Part shown: one piece after another, positions 11,718-22,470 of the stretch
Layout: every line of letters starts with the position of its first letter
Position numbering within the stretch: the stretch's first letter is position 1
DNA from: Miscanthus floridulus
Taxonomy: Eukaryota; Streptophyta; Magnoliopsida; Poales; Poaceae
Assembly: GCF_019320115.1 (NCBI RefSeq)
Contig: NC_089581.1
Span: forward strand, 73,706,101-73,770,100
Reading direction: 5' to 3'
DNA length: 64,000 bases
Position numbers and translations under genes: made by a program
The notes under the pieces: generated by a model
Database searches by the model: none
Told to the model about the DNA's origin: nothing
Seen by the model: only the letters and a program-made list of their open reading frames with translations

Positions 11718-13368
11718 TCACATATTTGGGTCATAGTAAAACTCGCCACCGGGAGTTAAGACCTGATCATTCAGAAATCCACCTATTGTCTCTTGGATTG
11801 CTTTGAGATGGTGTGTGTCCAAGGTTTTTTCCTTCAACCAACGAGTCTTCAATTTGAGATATGAGATAAAGAAAAAGTATATTAGTATATATATATATGT
11901 GTCAAGAATAATGATAAATAAATTGTATCTATCACGAATATATATATATATAAATATATGTATGAAGAATATATATATATGTACACTTACCCTTTTTTGC
12001 TCTAGACTAGTTCTTTTTGAGCACACTCTCATGAACTTGCAAACATAGTATTCATCATCATCCGAGCATAGAGAAATTGAACTAAGGCAGGTATATAGTA
12101 CATATTCCATAGGGAAAAAGATGCGGATCCTCTCTACCTCCTCATCCTTCCGTCTCTGGCAGCTTCTGTATGAATCGATCCATTCAGGGAAACCTTGCAC
12201 CCATGGAATGGCCCCTTTGCCTCTAGTTCGTCCACAATGCTCAGCAGTCCTAATGGAATATGTCAGTTCATCTTTCTCTCTATTGGGCCAGAATAGTCCA
12301 CTATCTCTAGCTTTTAGAATTTGAATCGACCTTTCTGTTGCTCTTTCAAGTTTTGTGCCATGGACAAGCTTCCCGATGACTGGGTCCAATCCTCCCCCAT
12401 GACCTAAAAACCAACACTTTGTGCGTTCAGGCCACGGTGCTGATTCAGGTATGACACCCTTGGCAATAAGGTCTGCTTCCATTTTTTACCACTTGGGAAT
12501 GGAAGTTGCGTAGCCACCTGATCTCATGTTATGGTGGTATTGCTTTTGTATGGAATTCTCTTGGTTCCTTCTCGCCCGTTCCGCGCCCTCTTCTGATGTC
12601 TTGTACTGTACAAATTCCTCCCAATAGGGCCTTGCCTTCGCGATTGGGCCCTTATCATTCTAATTTGGAGTCTTGTTCTTCTTGACGTATGATTTGTACA
12701 GCTGCTTCTTCTAAGATTAGAATTGGGTGGCCATCTTCTTCATTGTCTAGTGCCTAACTCGCTCCGTCAACCTTTCGTGGGTGATGTCTTCATGATAATC
12801 ATCTGTTTGGAGTGTGAAATGTGCAAGAACATCTTGCCAAATCAGCTCCTTGTCCTTATCAGAGACATAACTAATATGAGGAGCATTGTTATTTTTTTCC
12901 ATTCACGGGCATTGATCGAGAGCTTGTCCTTTACAAGGTACCCACAGTGGTACACGAATTTCTATGCATATTGTCCTAGTGGTTCGCTTGTAGCCACGTT
13001 GAATTCTGAGATGATGTAGCGGCCTTCCAATGGCTTTTTAGCCCCTCGAACATTCTTTGTGTTCCCCGTCGTCGTCGTCGATCTAGACGGCTATGTACGC
13101 ATAGAAACACAAAAAGTATTATACAACGAAGGTCGATCTAGTGGGCTACATGTATGCATAATAAATAAATGAGAGCTAGATATTGAGAAATATATACCTC
13201 GCCGGAATTATCTTCATGAACAACTTCCTCAACAATATGATCGAGATTCAAGTATTGACTCCCGTCGTCTTCCTACTGGTCATTATCAACATCGGCACAA
13301 TGTTTAGTGCCGGCGTTGATAATATCCATCATTTCTGCCTCCAGGTCATCGTCTCTCGGGTCGGCCAT
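11718..13368 (-). pseudogene. CACTA-encoded TnpA-like protein (Transposase_24 / Ptta-En-Spm type), broken
   Basis: In CACTA elements this protein binds the subterminal repeats. The start is placed at 13368 (MADPRDDDLEAEMMDI), and exon 1 runs to about 13198 where a GT donor follows. Later pieces read EGRYIISEFNVATSEP (about 12980-13040), YWEEFVQYKTSEEGAERARR (12560-12640), KMEADLIAKGVIPES (near 12450), WFLGHGGGLDP, and NREKDELTYSIRTAEHCGR (12230-12310). The C-terminal end is LNDQVLTPGGEFYYDPNM at 11718-11775. These match the family's known order. Stops and frame changes occur throughout, for example a stop in exon 1 and one just before KMEADL, and an AT-rich intron lies at 11880-12050. It is not functional as it stands. 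Confidence 0.8.
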
Positions 13369-13500
13369 AGAGAGCCTAAACAATTATAAAACAATAATTA
13401 TGCAATTAGGGTTTCATAGACATTTCATACATATTTCGGGGCGGTGGTGCCTGCGCAGGACGGCCGGCCAGCGTCGGTGGCCGGGGAGGGTTTAAGGTGG

Positions 13501-13538
13501 TTTAGGGTTTAGGGTTTAGGGTGGTTTAGGGTTTAGGG
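13501..13538 (+). repeat. Short interstitial telomere-like repeat (TTTAGGG)
   Basis: Five TTTAGGG heptamers, three in direct succession then two after a GG interruption, match the plant telomere repeat. It lies in the 5' part of the CACTA TnpA gene region. The length is small enough for chance or slippage origin. Confidence 0.8.
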
Positions 13539-13599
13539 TATAGGCCACATGGTATCAGAATATAACACAATTGATTTTTTCCTAAGGAAAAATTATACA

Positions 13600-13832
13600 T
13601 GTATACATTAATTGATATATACACACACACACATTAATTTCATATATATATACACATTAATTGATATATATATATACACATTTCATACATACATAATTTC
13701 ATACATATATACATTAATTGATATATATATATATATACATTTCATACATATATAATTTCATACATATATACATTAATACACATTTCGTCAATATAATTCA
13801 TAAATATAATAAATATAATATATATATATATA
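13600..13832. repeat. AT-rich compound minisatellite
   Basis: Repeated phrases 'acattaattgatatatat' and 'catttcatacata' alternate at intervals of about 60 bp, with runs of AT and AC dinucleotides. Simple non-coding sequence upstream of the TnpA-like gene. Confidence 0.8.
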
Positions 13833-13904
13833 CCGGCGGTTTATAATTAATGGAGTGTTGGCGACGGGCGGTGGTGGACAGCGGCGCTAGATCGAGGCAC
13901 GGGG

Positions 13905-14345
13905 GCTCCTGGCCGGGCGCGGCGTCATCGGGGCTACTCCGCGCGAGGTGTGGGTGGGCGTCGGGATGCCCTCCGGTGAGGAAGAAGGCGTGGCGTCGGG
14001 CCGGGGTGGCTCGAGAAAGCGAAATCGGTGGCGGCGTGGCGCGCGTGGCGTCGGGGGCAACCAGGGGCTCCTCCTTGAGGGGCGCGGCATCGGGGCTACT
14101 CCGGCGAGGTGGGCGGGCGTCGGCGTGCCCTCCTGTGAGGAAGGCGGTGTTGGGGCTGGCTGGGAAGGAGAAATCGGTGGCAGCATGGCGTGCGCGTGGC
14201 GTCAGGGGCGGCCAGGGGCTCCTCGGTGAGGGGCGCGGCGTCAGGGCTACTCCGGCGAGGTGGGCGAGCCTCAGGTGCCCTCCGGTGAGGAAGGCGGCGT
14301 CGGGGGTGGCCGGGGAAGCGAATCGGCGGCGGCGGAGCTCTGGGG
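13905..14345. repeat. GC-rich tandem block of about 150-165 bp units
   Basis: About 2.7 units, each containing 'ggggctactccg', 'gccctccggtgaggaag', 'gaaatcggtggc' and 'ccaggggctcct'. The second unit starts near 14078 and the third near 14230. The composition differs sharply from the AT-rich DNA on both sides. Long open frames on both strands (13798-14433 minus, 13850-14461 plus) are by-products of the high GC content and repeats. Confidence 0.75.
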
Positions 14346-14404
14346 ATGCGCTAAAGACGAAGACGATCGATGAGGAGGAAGAGAGAAGGGAGGCGGCGGT
14401 ATAT

Positions 14405-14608
14405 AGGAGAGGGACCTTTAGTCCTGGCTCCATCCACCGCCTGGGACTAAAGCACCTTTAGTCCCGGCTCCTGCCAGCAGCCGGACTAAAGGGGGGACCT
14501 TTAGTTCCGGCTGTTGGAAGGAGCCGGGACTAAAGGATTTTTTGGCGGGCCGCCAAATGCATCCCACCTTTAGTCTCAACAGGTGGCAGGAGCCGGGACT
14601 AAAGGTGG
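14405..14608. repeat. Inner cluster of CACTA subterminal repeats
   Basis: Several inverted copies of 'acctttagtcccggctcc' and 'gagccgggactaaagg', like the clusters at both ends of the element. This cluster is separated from the true right end by about 1.7 kb occupied by the 503-bp tandem repeat. Confidence 0.75.
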
Positions 14609-14954
14609 GCTACATTTTCATTTCCCGCCAACTTTTAAGAAGATCAGTTTATTTTATATATGTTTTGTATTTAAATGTTTAAGTCTTATTATTTGCACAG
14701 TAAATTCAATACTAGGCATAAATTTTTTTAGAAAAAGTAATAAACTTTATTTTCATTTACTGCACAAAAAAAATGTGACCTAAACTATTGTGTTTTTTTA
14801 TTATAAATGTTGAACATAATGCAACTAATACTCACTATTTTCGTTAATGCAAAAATGTAGACTTTAATTGAAATTGTTAAATTTATTGGTTTTCGACAGG
14901 AAATTAGTTTTCACATAATTGTAACGTAAATCTTTAGGTTCTTCATTAATCATT

Positions 14955-16165
14955 GTATAATTAATCAGTGAGTTTGGGCGGAAATTCAATTAAAGTTAAA
15001 AAAGTACCAAACCATCTCAGAAAAATCTCAAACTTGGTGGTGGCTACACATAGGGCATTTGTAGTCTTGAGAAAAAGTTTGAGACCAATCCAGCACTAGA
15101 AAGCAAATGGACTTCAGAGTCCCAGAGAACCTAGGTGTATAGATAGGGTTGGACGAAAGGTTCTATATACCTCTGTGAAGCACGTCGACTCCGCCTATGT
15201 CGAAATGGCTTGAAATTTTTTTGGCAGTAATTTACACCAAAAATATGGCCCCACACAAGATCTTAGATTTTTCTGATAATTATTTTTATTATTACATTTT
15301 TCTTTGTGCCACGTGAGACGAAATGCGGTGAATTACATTTTGAAAACAATATAATTTTGCATCAACCTCCACAAATATTTGTCTCCTAGGGCACAATAGA
15401 CCATTTGGCAAAGTTTGGCACCATTCCGGATCATTTAGGGGGTGGACCCAGTTCAATGTATAATTAATCGGTGAATTCGCGTGAAAATTCAATTAAAGTG
15501 AAAAAAGTACCAAACCACCTCAGAAAAATCTCAAACTTGGTGGTGGCTACACATAAGGCATTTGAAGTCTTGAGAAAAAGTTTCAGCCCAATCCGACACT
15601 AGAAAGCGCATGGACCTCAGAATCCCAGAGAACCTAGGTGTATAGATAGGGTTCGACGAAAGGTTCTATATATCTCTGTGAAGCATGTTGACTCCGCCTA
15701 TGTCGAAATGGCTTAAAATTTTTTTGGCAGTCATTTACACAAAAAATATGGCCCGACACAAGATCTTAGGTTTTTGTGATAATTATTTTTATTATTACAT
15801 TTTTCTTTATGCCGCGTGAGACGAAATACGACGAATTACATATTCAAAACAATATAATTTTGCATCAACCTCCACAAATATTTGTCTCCTAGGGCACAAG
15901 TGACCATTTGGCAAAGTTTGGCACCATTCTGGATTTTTTCGGGGGTGGACTCAGTTCAACGTATAATTAATCGGTGAAGTCGCGTGGAAATTCAATTAAA
16001 GTGAAAAAATTACCAAACCAATTCAGAAAAATCTCGAACTTGGTGGTGGCTTCACACTGGGCATTTGAAACCCTGATAAAAATTATGAGATCAATCAGGC
16101 ACTAGAAAGCACATGGACCAGAAAATTCAAAGCATAGTTAACTAAAGAATATAATCAATTAAAGG
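14955..16165. repeat. 503-bp tandem repeat, 2.4 copies
   Basis: Copies start at 14955, 15458 and 15961, each with 'gtataattaatc', so the period is 503 bp twice. The third copy is cut off after about 200 bp. Copies share 'ctcaaacttggtggtggcta', 'gagaacctaggtgtataga' and 'cctccacaaatatttgtctc'. No coding region. The copies differ by scattered substitutions, so the duplication is not recent. Confidence 0.9.
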
Positions 16166-16204
16166 GTCTTTTCTCTTATTAAATAAATGTTTGGGTGCTT
16201 TCTT

Positions 16205-16290
16205 GTCGAGAAAGTGACTTAGTTCAGATGGCTAGCTAGTGCGCTGCGGTTTGGACCTTGGCTATGAGGTCGTGGGTTCAATGCCTAGCT
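16205..16290 (+). repeat. tRNA-derived (SINE-like) sequence within the CACTA element
   Basis: 'tagttcagatggctagct' resembles a Pol III A box and 'gtgggttcaatgcc' resembles a B box (consensus GGTTCGANTCC), about 45 bp apart. No cloverleaf with a plausible anticodon arm is evident, so this is not called as a tRNA gene. Confidence 0.35.
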
Positions 16291-16354
16291 GCCCCATTTT
16301 TTTGTTCAGCGCGACTATATTATTTTATCAAGAAAGATTTTATCGCGGTTATAG

Positions 16355-16625
16355 CACAGAGCCGGGACTAAAGGTCATCCTGTAGTCCCGGCTGGAGCCT
16401 CAAGCTGGGAGTAAAGATTTATTCCCGATTGGAAGGTCCAGCCGGGACTAAAGGATAACCTTTAGTTCTGGCTCTGGGCTATAATCGGGACTAATTGTTG
16501 CTTGCCGTCGCCACACACTTGGGGAAGAAACTTTGTATCCTTATTTGAGGATATAACCAGAACTAATAGTCCCTTTAGTCCCGAACATAAAAATATCGAG
16601 ACTAAAGACAAAAATAGAGGCGAGA
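16355..16625. repeat. Right subterminal repeats of the CACTA element
   Basis: Multiple copies of 'gccgggactaaagg' and its complement, diverging toward the terminus at 16649. They mirror the left end, as expected for TnpA-type binding arrays. Confidence 0.8.
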
Positions 16626-16652
16626 TGAAATGTCTGTTTTCTGGTAGTGGCA

Positions 16653-17166
16653 TATATTATGGGCCACTGGTTTAGCGATGTCATGCCATGTACGATGGAT
16701 GCAATAGCAGTGACAGAAGAGCTAGAAGGAGAGATCCAGTAAGGAGAGGACGTACAAGACATAGTTGGTGTTGATCCACTAAGGAGAGATCCAGTAAGGA
16801 GAGGACGTACAAGACATAATCGCACGTTGGAGCTCTCCTTTTGCTGTGATGAACATTCATGACATAGTCGGTGATGATCTGTCGATATATTGATATCAAA
16901 GGAAACCCATTGCATGTCTTTCCGATGTTTTCAGCAGATCATCAGGAAAACTATTTACATTCATTAAAGGGCATAGAGAAATTGAGCCCTGGAATTGGAC
17001 CGCGCCAGGGAATGAATCGGTTGTGGTGGTCAACTTCCTGCTACCTGACAGCAAAATTAATTTGGATAACGTGGCACCAGTTACAGACACTGTTGAGTAT
17101 TAAAGTGAAGATCATAGAGAAATGGACCAACCAATATTTACTCTCGTCAATAATTTAGAGCAGGTA
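16653..17166. other. Flanking DNA with a perfect 38-bp duplication
   Basis: Right flank of the CACTA insertion. Bases 16726-16763 and 16781-16818 are identical over 38 bp ('aaggagagatccagtaagga' begins each). No coding region recognised. Confidence 0.6.
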
Positions 17167-17169
17167 TAA

Positions 17170-17537
17170 GGGCAGTCCCAATGAGAGAAACTAGTAGTTT
17201 CTATAACATAGGATACCGCACCAAAAAAGTACTGCTTTCCAACCCATGGTTTCTATAAGTAATAACTATTTTCTCTTTCTCTCTCCCAACTCTATCTTTT
17301 TCTCCAATAGGAGTGCGACACGAGCTCCCTAGAAACTGGTGGTTTCTCCCCAATGGCGATTTCATGGTTTCTTGGTGCATTGGGTCAAGAGTAGACCTGG
17401 TTTCTTCATGAAGAAACCATTTCTATGATTTTTGCTCTCTTTCTTCATTAATTACGTTGCCATGTCAGCATTTTGTCTACGTGACAAGTCATTTAATGAG
17501 GATAGAAACCATCATCAATGCACCATTGGGACTGCCC
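17170..17537. mobile_element. Tourist-like (PIF/Harbinger) MITE, 368 bp
   Basis: Perfect 14-bp terminal inverted repeats GGGCAGTCCCAATG, flanked by the 3-bp duplication TAA (17167-17169 and 17538-17540), which is the hallmark target of PIF/Harbinger elements. No coding sequence. The interior is T/C rich with 'gtttct' motifs in both orientations. Confidence 0.9.
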
Positions 17538-17853
17538 TAATAATCGCCTTTTAGCCGGTGAGGAGGATCCACGTCATCGGAAAAACCAGCCACGTAAAGA
17601 GAGAATTTGGAGCGGGCGGTAAACTCCTCGCCGACTGCAGCGCAACGTACGAGGAGAAAACGTCTTTTTCTAGCCGGCTGCGAGCGAGAAGCTGGCGTTT
17701 CTTTCCCATTTCACGTACTCTTGTACTGTGATCATTAAATGCTACAGCCCGTTAAACAGCTAAGCCATAATATGAGTTGGCTATATAACTGACTGTATAT
17801 GACATGGCATGCTCTTGCAGCCGGCAGCAGGCTAAATTGTTAGACTTGCTCTA

Positions 17854-18197
17854 GGAGTGTTGGGTTCTTTAGTCGCTTCTAAAATTCATGTCACATCGAA
17901 TGTTTAGATATTAATAAGGAGCATTAAATATAGATTAATTACAAAACCAATTACATAGATGGAGGCTAATTTCCGAGACGAAATTTTTAAGTCTAATTAA
18001 TCTAGCATCAGCACATGTTTATTGTAGCACCACATTGTCAAATCATAGACTAATTAGACTTAAAAGATTTGTCTCATAAATTAGTCGCAAGTTATGTAAT
18101 TAGTTTCGTAATTAATCTATATTTAATACTCCATATATGTGTCCAAACATTTGATATAACAGAAATTTTAGGAGTTCCTGTAGAACCAAACAACCCC
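17854..18197. mobile_element. Abundant grass hairpin MITE, about 340 bp
   Basis: Left and right halves are imperfect complements of each other: 'attaaatatagattaatta' at 17924 pairs with its complement near 18110, and the ends read 'gtgttgggttctttag' and 'agaaccaaacaacccctt'. The internal phrase 'gtcacatcgaatgttt' is typical of this common grass family. The target duplication is unclear. Confidence 0.75.
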
Positions 18198-18292
18198 TTA
18201 CACTAGAGTGTGGAGGTACGTAGCCCCTTTTTGTCTTTATTTATAAACATCCATATATATATATGCACGCTAGCTAGTAGCATTTCTTCTAT

Positions 18293-18413
18293 CAGCCTGT
18301 TCGGGAGGCCGTAAACGATCGTGGATTATTTACTGCTGGCTGGTTTGGTGTGAGAGAAAAACACTATTCCCCGCTAGAAATTTACGATCGTTTACGAGCA
18401 AGCGAACAGGCTG
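18293..18413. mobile_element. Short grass MITE, 121 bp, same type as 5171-5312
   Basis: Terminal repeats 'cagcctgttcg' and 'cgaacaggctg' with long complementary arms ('cgtaaacgatcgt' and 'acgatcgtttacg') and the shared core 'tttggtgtgagagaaaaa'. Possible 3-bp duplication TAT on both sides. Confidence 0.8.
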
Positions 18414-18546
18414 TATATCTCCCTCTCTCTGGCTTTAGTCAACATGCCATGCATCTCCTCTTACATATAGGCACGTGTATTGTACTATCTCTTATACCAC
18501 CGGTGACTACGGAGAGTGACGTACGATTATTACGGTCAGTAATGCG

Positions 18547-19137
18547 CACTACTAGAAATATCCACTTTTATGATGAGAATCTTAACGATGAATTTAAAAC
18601 CGTCATAAAAGATCATTTCTATGATGAATATTTTTATTTCGTCATAGATCAGTGGTGACGATCCTATAACCCTCTCTTTCTATGACGAAATCAGATATCG
18701 TCAAAAAAACATCATAGAAGAGCACATGGTTTCGTCACAGATCACTCACGCGACTCATCTGTGACGATTTCCTTTAAAACTGCGATGAACAGGGCTTCGT
18801 CATTGAACTAATTACACATCTATGACGAACAATATTCGATCTGTAACGAACGGCTTCGTCATAGATCTCCATACGGTACTTTCTCCATCCGACGTATACC
18901 TATGTGACCAATAGTTACTTATCTGTGATGCTTGCAATTCATCATAAAAGTTTCTGCTCGATCCTTTCTCCATCCGACGTGTACCTATAGGACCCTTCTC
19001 CTCCGACGTGTACTTGTAGGACATGCAGTTACTCATCCATGACGCTTGCAATTCATCATAAAAGTCTCCGCTCAGTCCTTTCTCCGTCTGACATATACCT
19101 GCAGGATCCTTCAGCATCCGACCTGTAGGACCCGATG
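18547..19137. mobile_element. One end of a CACTA transposon, truncated at or near the chromovirus LTR
   Basis: Starts CACTACTAGAAATATCC at 18547 and carries 'tatgacgaa' / 'ttcgtcata' motifs in both orientations to about 18890, a typical CACTA subterminal array. Two copies of a 114-bp unit ('cttgcaattcatcataaaag' at 18931 and 19045) follow. The other end is not in the window. The sequence stops at the LTR starting at 19143. Confidence 0.7.
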
Positions 19138-19142
19138 GCTTA

Positions 19143-20057
19143 TGATGAGGACATCACTCCTTCGGATGTACCCGCTGATCCTCCAACCATCATGCAAGGT
19201 CTAATGACCCAGGCTCGAATGCGTCAACTCAATTTAAATGTGAGCTCGTTCTTAAGCGATCCTTTTCATACTTTCGAGAATAGACTACTATCTAATGATA
19301 TTATCTTGCTTAGGAACATTAGAGAGGGTCATGAGGGACTTAGAGGAAGAGGTGGAGGCGTTGATGACCAGCAAGGACGTTCAATGAAAATCGGAGGCCC
19401 GGTCCAACATGATTTCGAGTCTGCCTCGGCCTCTAGGATCAGTCTGCCTTAAACTAGTCACCCAGGACGCATCCGGACTCCATTTTCGACGATCCACATA
19501 TGGTTGAAAAGCTAATTTGATAAGGAAGCCAATTCATGTGGTCTCACATCAAAAGACAATTAGAATCAACATGAATAATCAAAACAAGTCAGTGTCCAGA
19601 ATCTACTAGGGTGCTGCGACACCGTCTTTTGATCCGTTGGACCATGTATCGTGTTTGGGCCCATTAGGGGGCGCGTCCAGGGTAGGTGACGACCCTAAGA
19701 CCTTTATAATCATACACCACTGCCATCATTAGGTTTTTGGATTTTACTTAGATTAATCTGTCAAGAATAGTTTCGCCTTTCATCGGTGTGTGAGATCCCA
19801 ACTTCGTGAGATTAATCATTCATCTGCAATTTGGTTGTTTTCTTTCTTGTTCTTGCTTGTGTTCTTCGTTGCGTAGGCAGAGATTAGCCTTCTTGGCGAG
19901 GTCAACCAGATTCGTGTCTCGGTTGATAACTAGAGGAGTTGTGGTGCTAAAATTGTAGGGTTCGATCTTTCAATCTGAAGCTGGATCGGTGTGTCATTCT
20001 CCGACACAACGATAGTTATCACTACCTGACGGAAGATCGGGATCCTCGTTCCCATTA
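19143..20057 (+). repeat. 5' LTR of the CRM-like element
   Basis: TGATGAGG start; the end is near 'cccatta', two bases before the primer-binding site. About 915 bp, in the usual size range for this group. The five bases before it are gctta; there is no second LTR with which to confirm the duplication. Confidence 0.8.
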
Positions 20058-20059
20058 AG

Positions 20060-20071
20060 TGGTATCAGAGC
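20060..20071 (+). other. Primer-binding site (initiator tRNA-Met type)
   Basis: TGGTATCAGAGC, the standard sequence complementary to the 3' end of initiator tRNA-Met in plant LTR retrotransposons. It sits two bases after the LTR end. Confidence 0.9.
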
Positions 20072-21238
20072 TAAGGTATACCATCAGGTTCACATTTATC
20101 TCCTAGTTTGGAGTGTTTCGCATTCGTCCTATAGTCTAGTGCTATATTTTTATTCCTGTCCTAGAACCTTTCACCCCATAGCCTTTGCATATTTTGGTTT
20201 CAGAGTCTGTCGTGTTGAGTTTGTGTCCTGGTCGAGGTCTTGTTGCTGGTTAGGTCGTGTTAGAGTCCAGTTCGTGTGTTTTCCTCCATTATTTCTATTA
20301 AATCTTTGCTGCCGTGACTAATTTTGTATACATTGTTCCTGTTTTGTCCTCTAATTCAGAGCCAATTCTTAAAATTGGTCTAGTTTTCGCATACGAACTC
20401 GGATTTCGACGTTCCATATATCAAAGTTGATTAGAAAATAATTTTGGATCCATCCATCCCCCCGTGTTGTCGGGGTCAGAAAAATTTAATTTGGTCAAAA
20501 ACTGGTCACAAGATCCTTTTTTCGTGGTCACAAGTTTTTTATCAATTTTGAGCACATCTTTTGAAATTTCCACAAACCACGCCTTTCACTTGTTTAAGCT
20601 CATATTTTCTGTGGTTACTTCTTTTGTGCTCCTAAGTGACAAAAAAATATCAAAAAAATAAAAAGAAATAATCAAAATTTTCCAAAAAACAACGACAGCC
20701 CAAAAAATAGAAAAAATAGAGGGGCAAAAGAGGAATAATATCTAGAGGAGCACATAGAGAAGGCAAAAGTGAGCTGTGTTAGCGTGTGCTGACTGATTCC
20801 TTATTTGTGTTGCTCTTGCTATCCGCCATACTTATTTTTCACACCCCTGTCACCTCGCTATCCACCATACTTATTTGTTACACACCTGGTACTTGGAACA
20901 TTTTAGATCAGCAATGAGAACAAGTACTTTGGACTATAATTCAACATTACTTTCTGTTAGTGACTTGTGTGTCAAATATACATATTATTCTTTGTGTGCC
21001 TTCCATGCTCCACAAACTCTTCAGATCAGTATAGAAAAAGGGCCTTGCAATCTCGGTACCACTGCCTCACAGGTATCACCAACCAGTCGTCGGTTGTACC
21101 GTCCACTGCTTCCGTTGGAAGAACTTTGTAAGAGCTTGGTAAGATGCTTTCACTTGCTGTGAAAAGTGACACCACTATAACTACGTAGTCATTTCGTAGG
21201 GATAACTTTCACCGTTTATTCCTATTTTTGTGTTTACA
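20072..21238 (+). other. Untranslated leader of the CRM-like element
   Basis: About 1.17 kb between primer-binding site and gag start, T-rich with scattered short frames and no conserved coding sequence. An A-rich stretch lies at 20640-20730. Confidence 0.6.
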
Positions 21239-22470
21239 ATGGCAGGAGGTGATCAGACTAGAGATAACAGTCCTAAGGATTTCAACGAGTGTGTCCGCCA
21301 AGAGCAACTGCAAGCTACTATAGATAATGCCCAAAAGAGGATGAATGAGGCCATCAGAAAGGCCATCACTAACGCACTCATTGAACTCAACATTAGCAAC
21401 AACATGGAGAGATTGGACAAATGAATTTTCATGCTAACTGACAAGGTTACTGAGTTGGAAACCTTGGTGGCGGTCAACAACGATGTCTCCGACAGCAACA
21501 CCGATGGTCTCTTGCCAGAAGACACGGTGCATGATGCCACTAGAAACATAGATCAAGCAACTTTCCAACAAGCAAGATTATGACGACGTCTTTGCCGCAA
21601 CACGATAGGTATGGGTGGTGTCCACCACCATCAAGGTAATAATCACCGTGTGCCCGATGATCCTTATGCTAACATTAAGTTCACAATACCATCTTTTTTA
21701 GGTCATTATGATGCTGAGGGATATCTTGATTGGGAGATGAGGGTAGAACAAAAGTTTAGTGCCCACCTTATGCCTGAGCATCATAGAGTTCGACAAGCTA
21801 CTAGTGAGTTTAAGGACTTTGCCATTATTTGGTGGAATAGGCTAGCTGCACAGGATGCTTTACCTGGTACATGGGAAGAACTTAAGATAGCTATGCGTGA
21901 TCGTTTTGTTCCTCCTTCTTATCATAGAGACTTGCATAAGAAATTGATGCGTTTAGAACAAGGAGAGAAATTTGTACAAGATTACTATGGTGAGCTCCAA
22001 AAGGAATTGATGCGTTGTAGTGTTGTGGAGGGGAACGAAGATTCCATTTGTCATTTTTATTCGGGTTTGAGGCGAGAGATTTAGGACATTGTTGATTATA
22101 AAGAATTTAACATTGTCAACCAGTTGTTTTAGTTTGCTATGCTTGTAGAAAAGGAATTACAGAGGCGTGAATAGCAGAGAAAGAGCAAGGTTAGCACCAC
22201 ATACACGCCATGCTCGGCACCATCTTCAGGGCTGACCAAGCCAACCACTTTTCAGGCACCTCCACCAGCGAACAAGCGACCAGTAGCCTCTGGAGTTACC
22301 GTTACACCTAAGGCACCTCCTGCACGACCTTCAAATTCAGGTAAAAATTCTTTGCAGGTGCCTACCAAGAGTGCCTCATTCGTTGCATCGATGGGACACA
22401 CTTTGAGCATTTAGTGCCACCACTGCCATGGCATTGGCCATGTGCAAAAGGACTGCCCAAGTCAGCGGGC
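21239..22470 (+). pseudogene. gag: gag region of the CRM-like element, broken
   Basis: Gag proteins form the virus-like particle that packages element RNA. The start MAGGDQTRDNSPKD at 21239 is followed by a helical N-terminus and a recognisable retrotransposon gag core (21660-22080) with FAIIWWNRLA, WEELKIAMRDRFVP and FVQDYYGELQ. A CCHC zinc knuckle, CHHCHGIGHVQKDC, lies at about 22415-22456. Stop codons interrupt at 21422, 21581, 22082, about 22130, 22171 and 22411. Several read as CAG to TAG or CGA to TGA changes. Codon content between the stops is otherwise well preserved. Confidence 0.85.

Larger units (their letters stand above)
9889..16649 (-). mobile_element. CACTA (En/Spm) DNA transposon, 6.76 kb, with decayed transposase gene
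   Basis: The left end is CACTAGTAAAAAAAGGG at 9889; the right end read on the minus strand is CACTACCAGAAAACAG from 16649. The 3-bp duplication GCA flanks it exactly (9886-9888 and 16650-16652). Subterminal repeats of the form 'ccgggactaaagg' and its complement crowd both ends (9960-10112, 14405-14605 and 16355-16620). Inside are a solo LTR (10199-11537), a TnpA-like gene remnant (11718-13368, minus), a GC-rich block and a 503-bp tandem repeat. No DDE transposase (TnpD-like) gene was seen, so it is non-autonomous. Strand is given by the gene it carries. Confidence 0.9.

Noticed and set aside
13798..14461. Overlapping 203- and 211-codon open frames on both strands
   Set aside because: They lie in a GC-rich tandem array with low-complexity Ala/Arg/Pro/Gly products and no domain; composition explains them.
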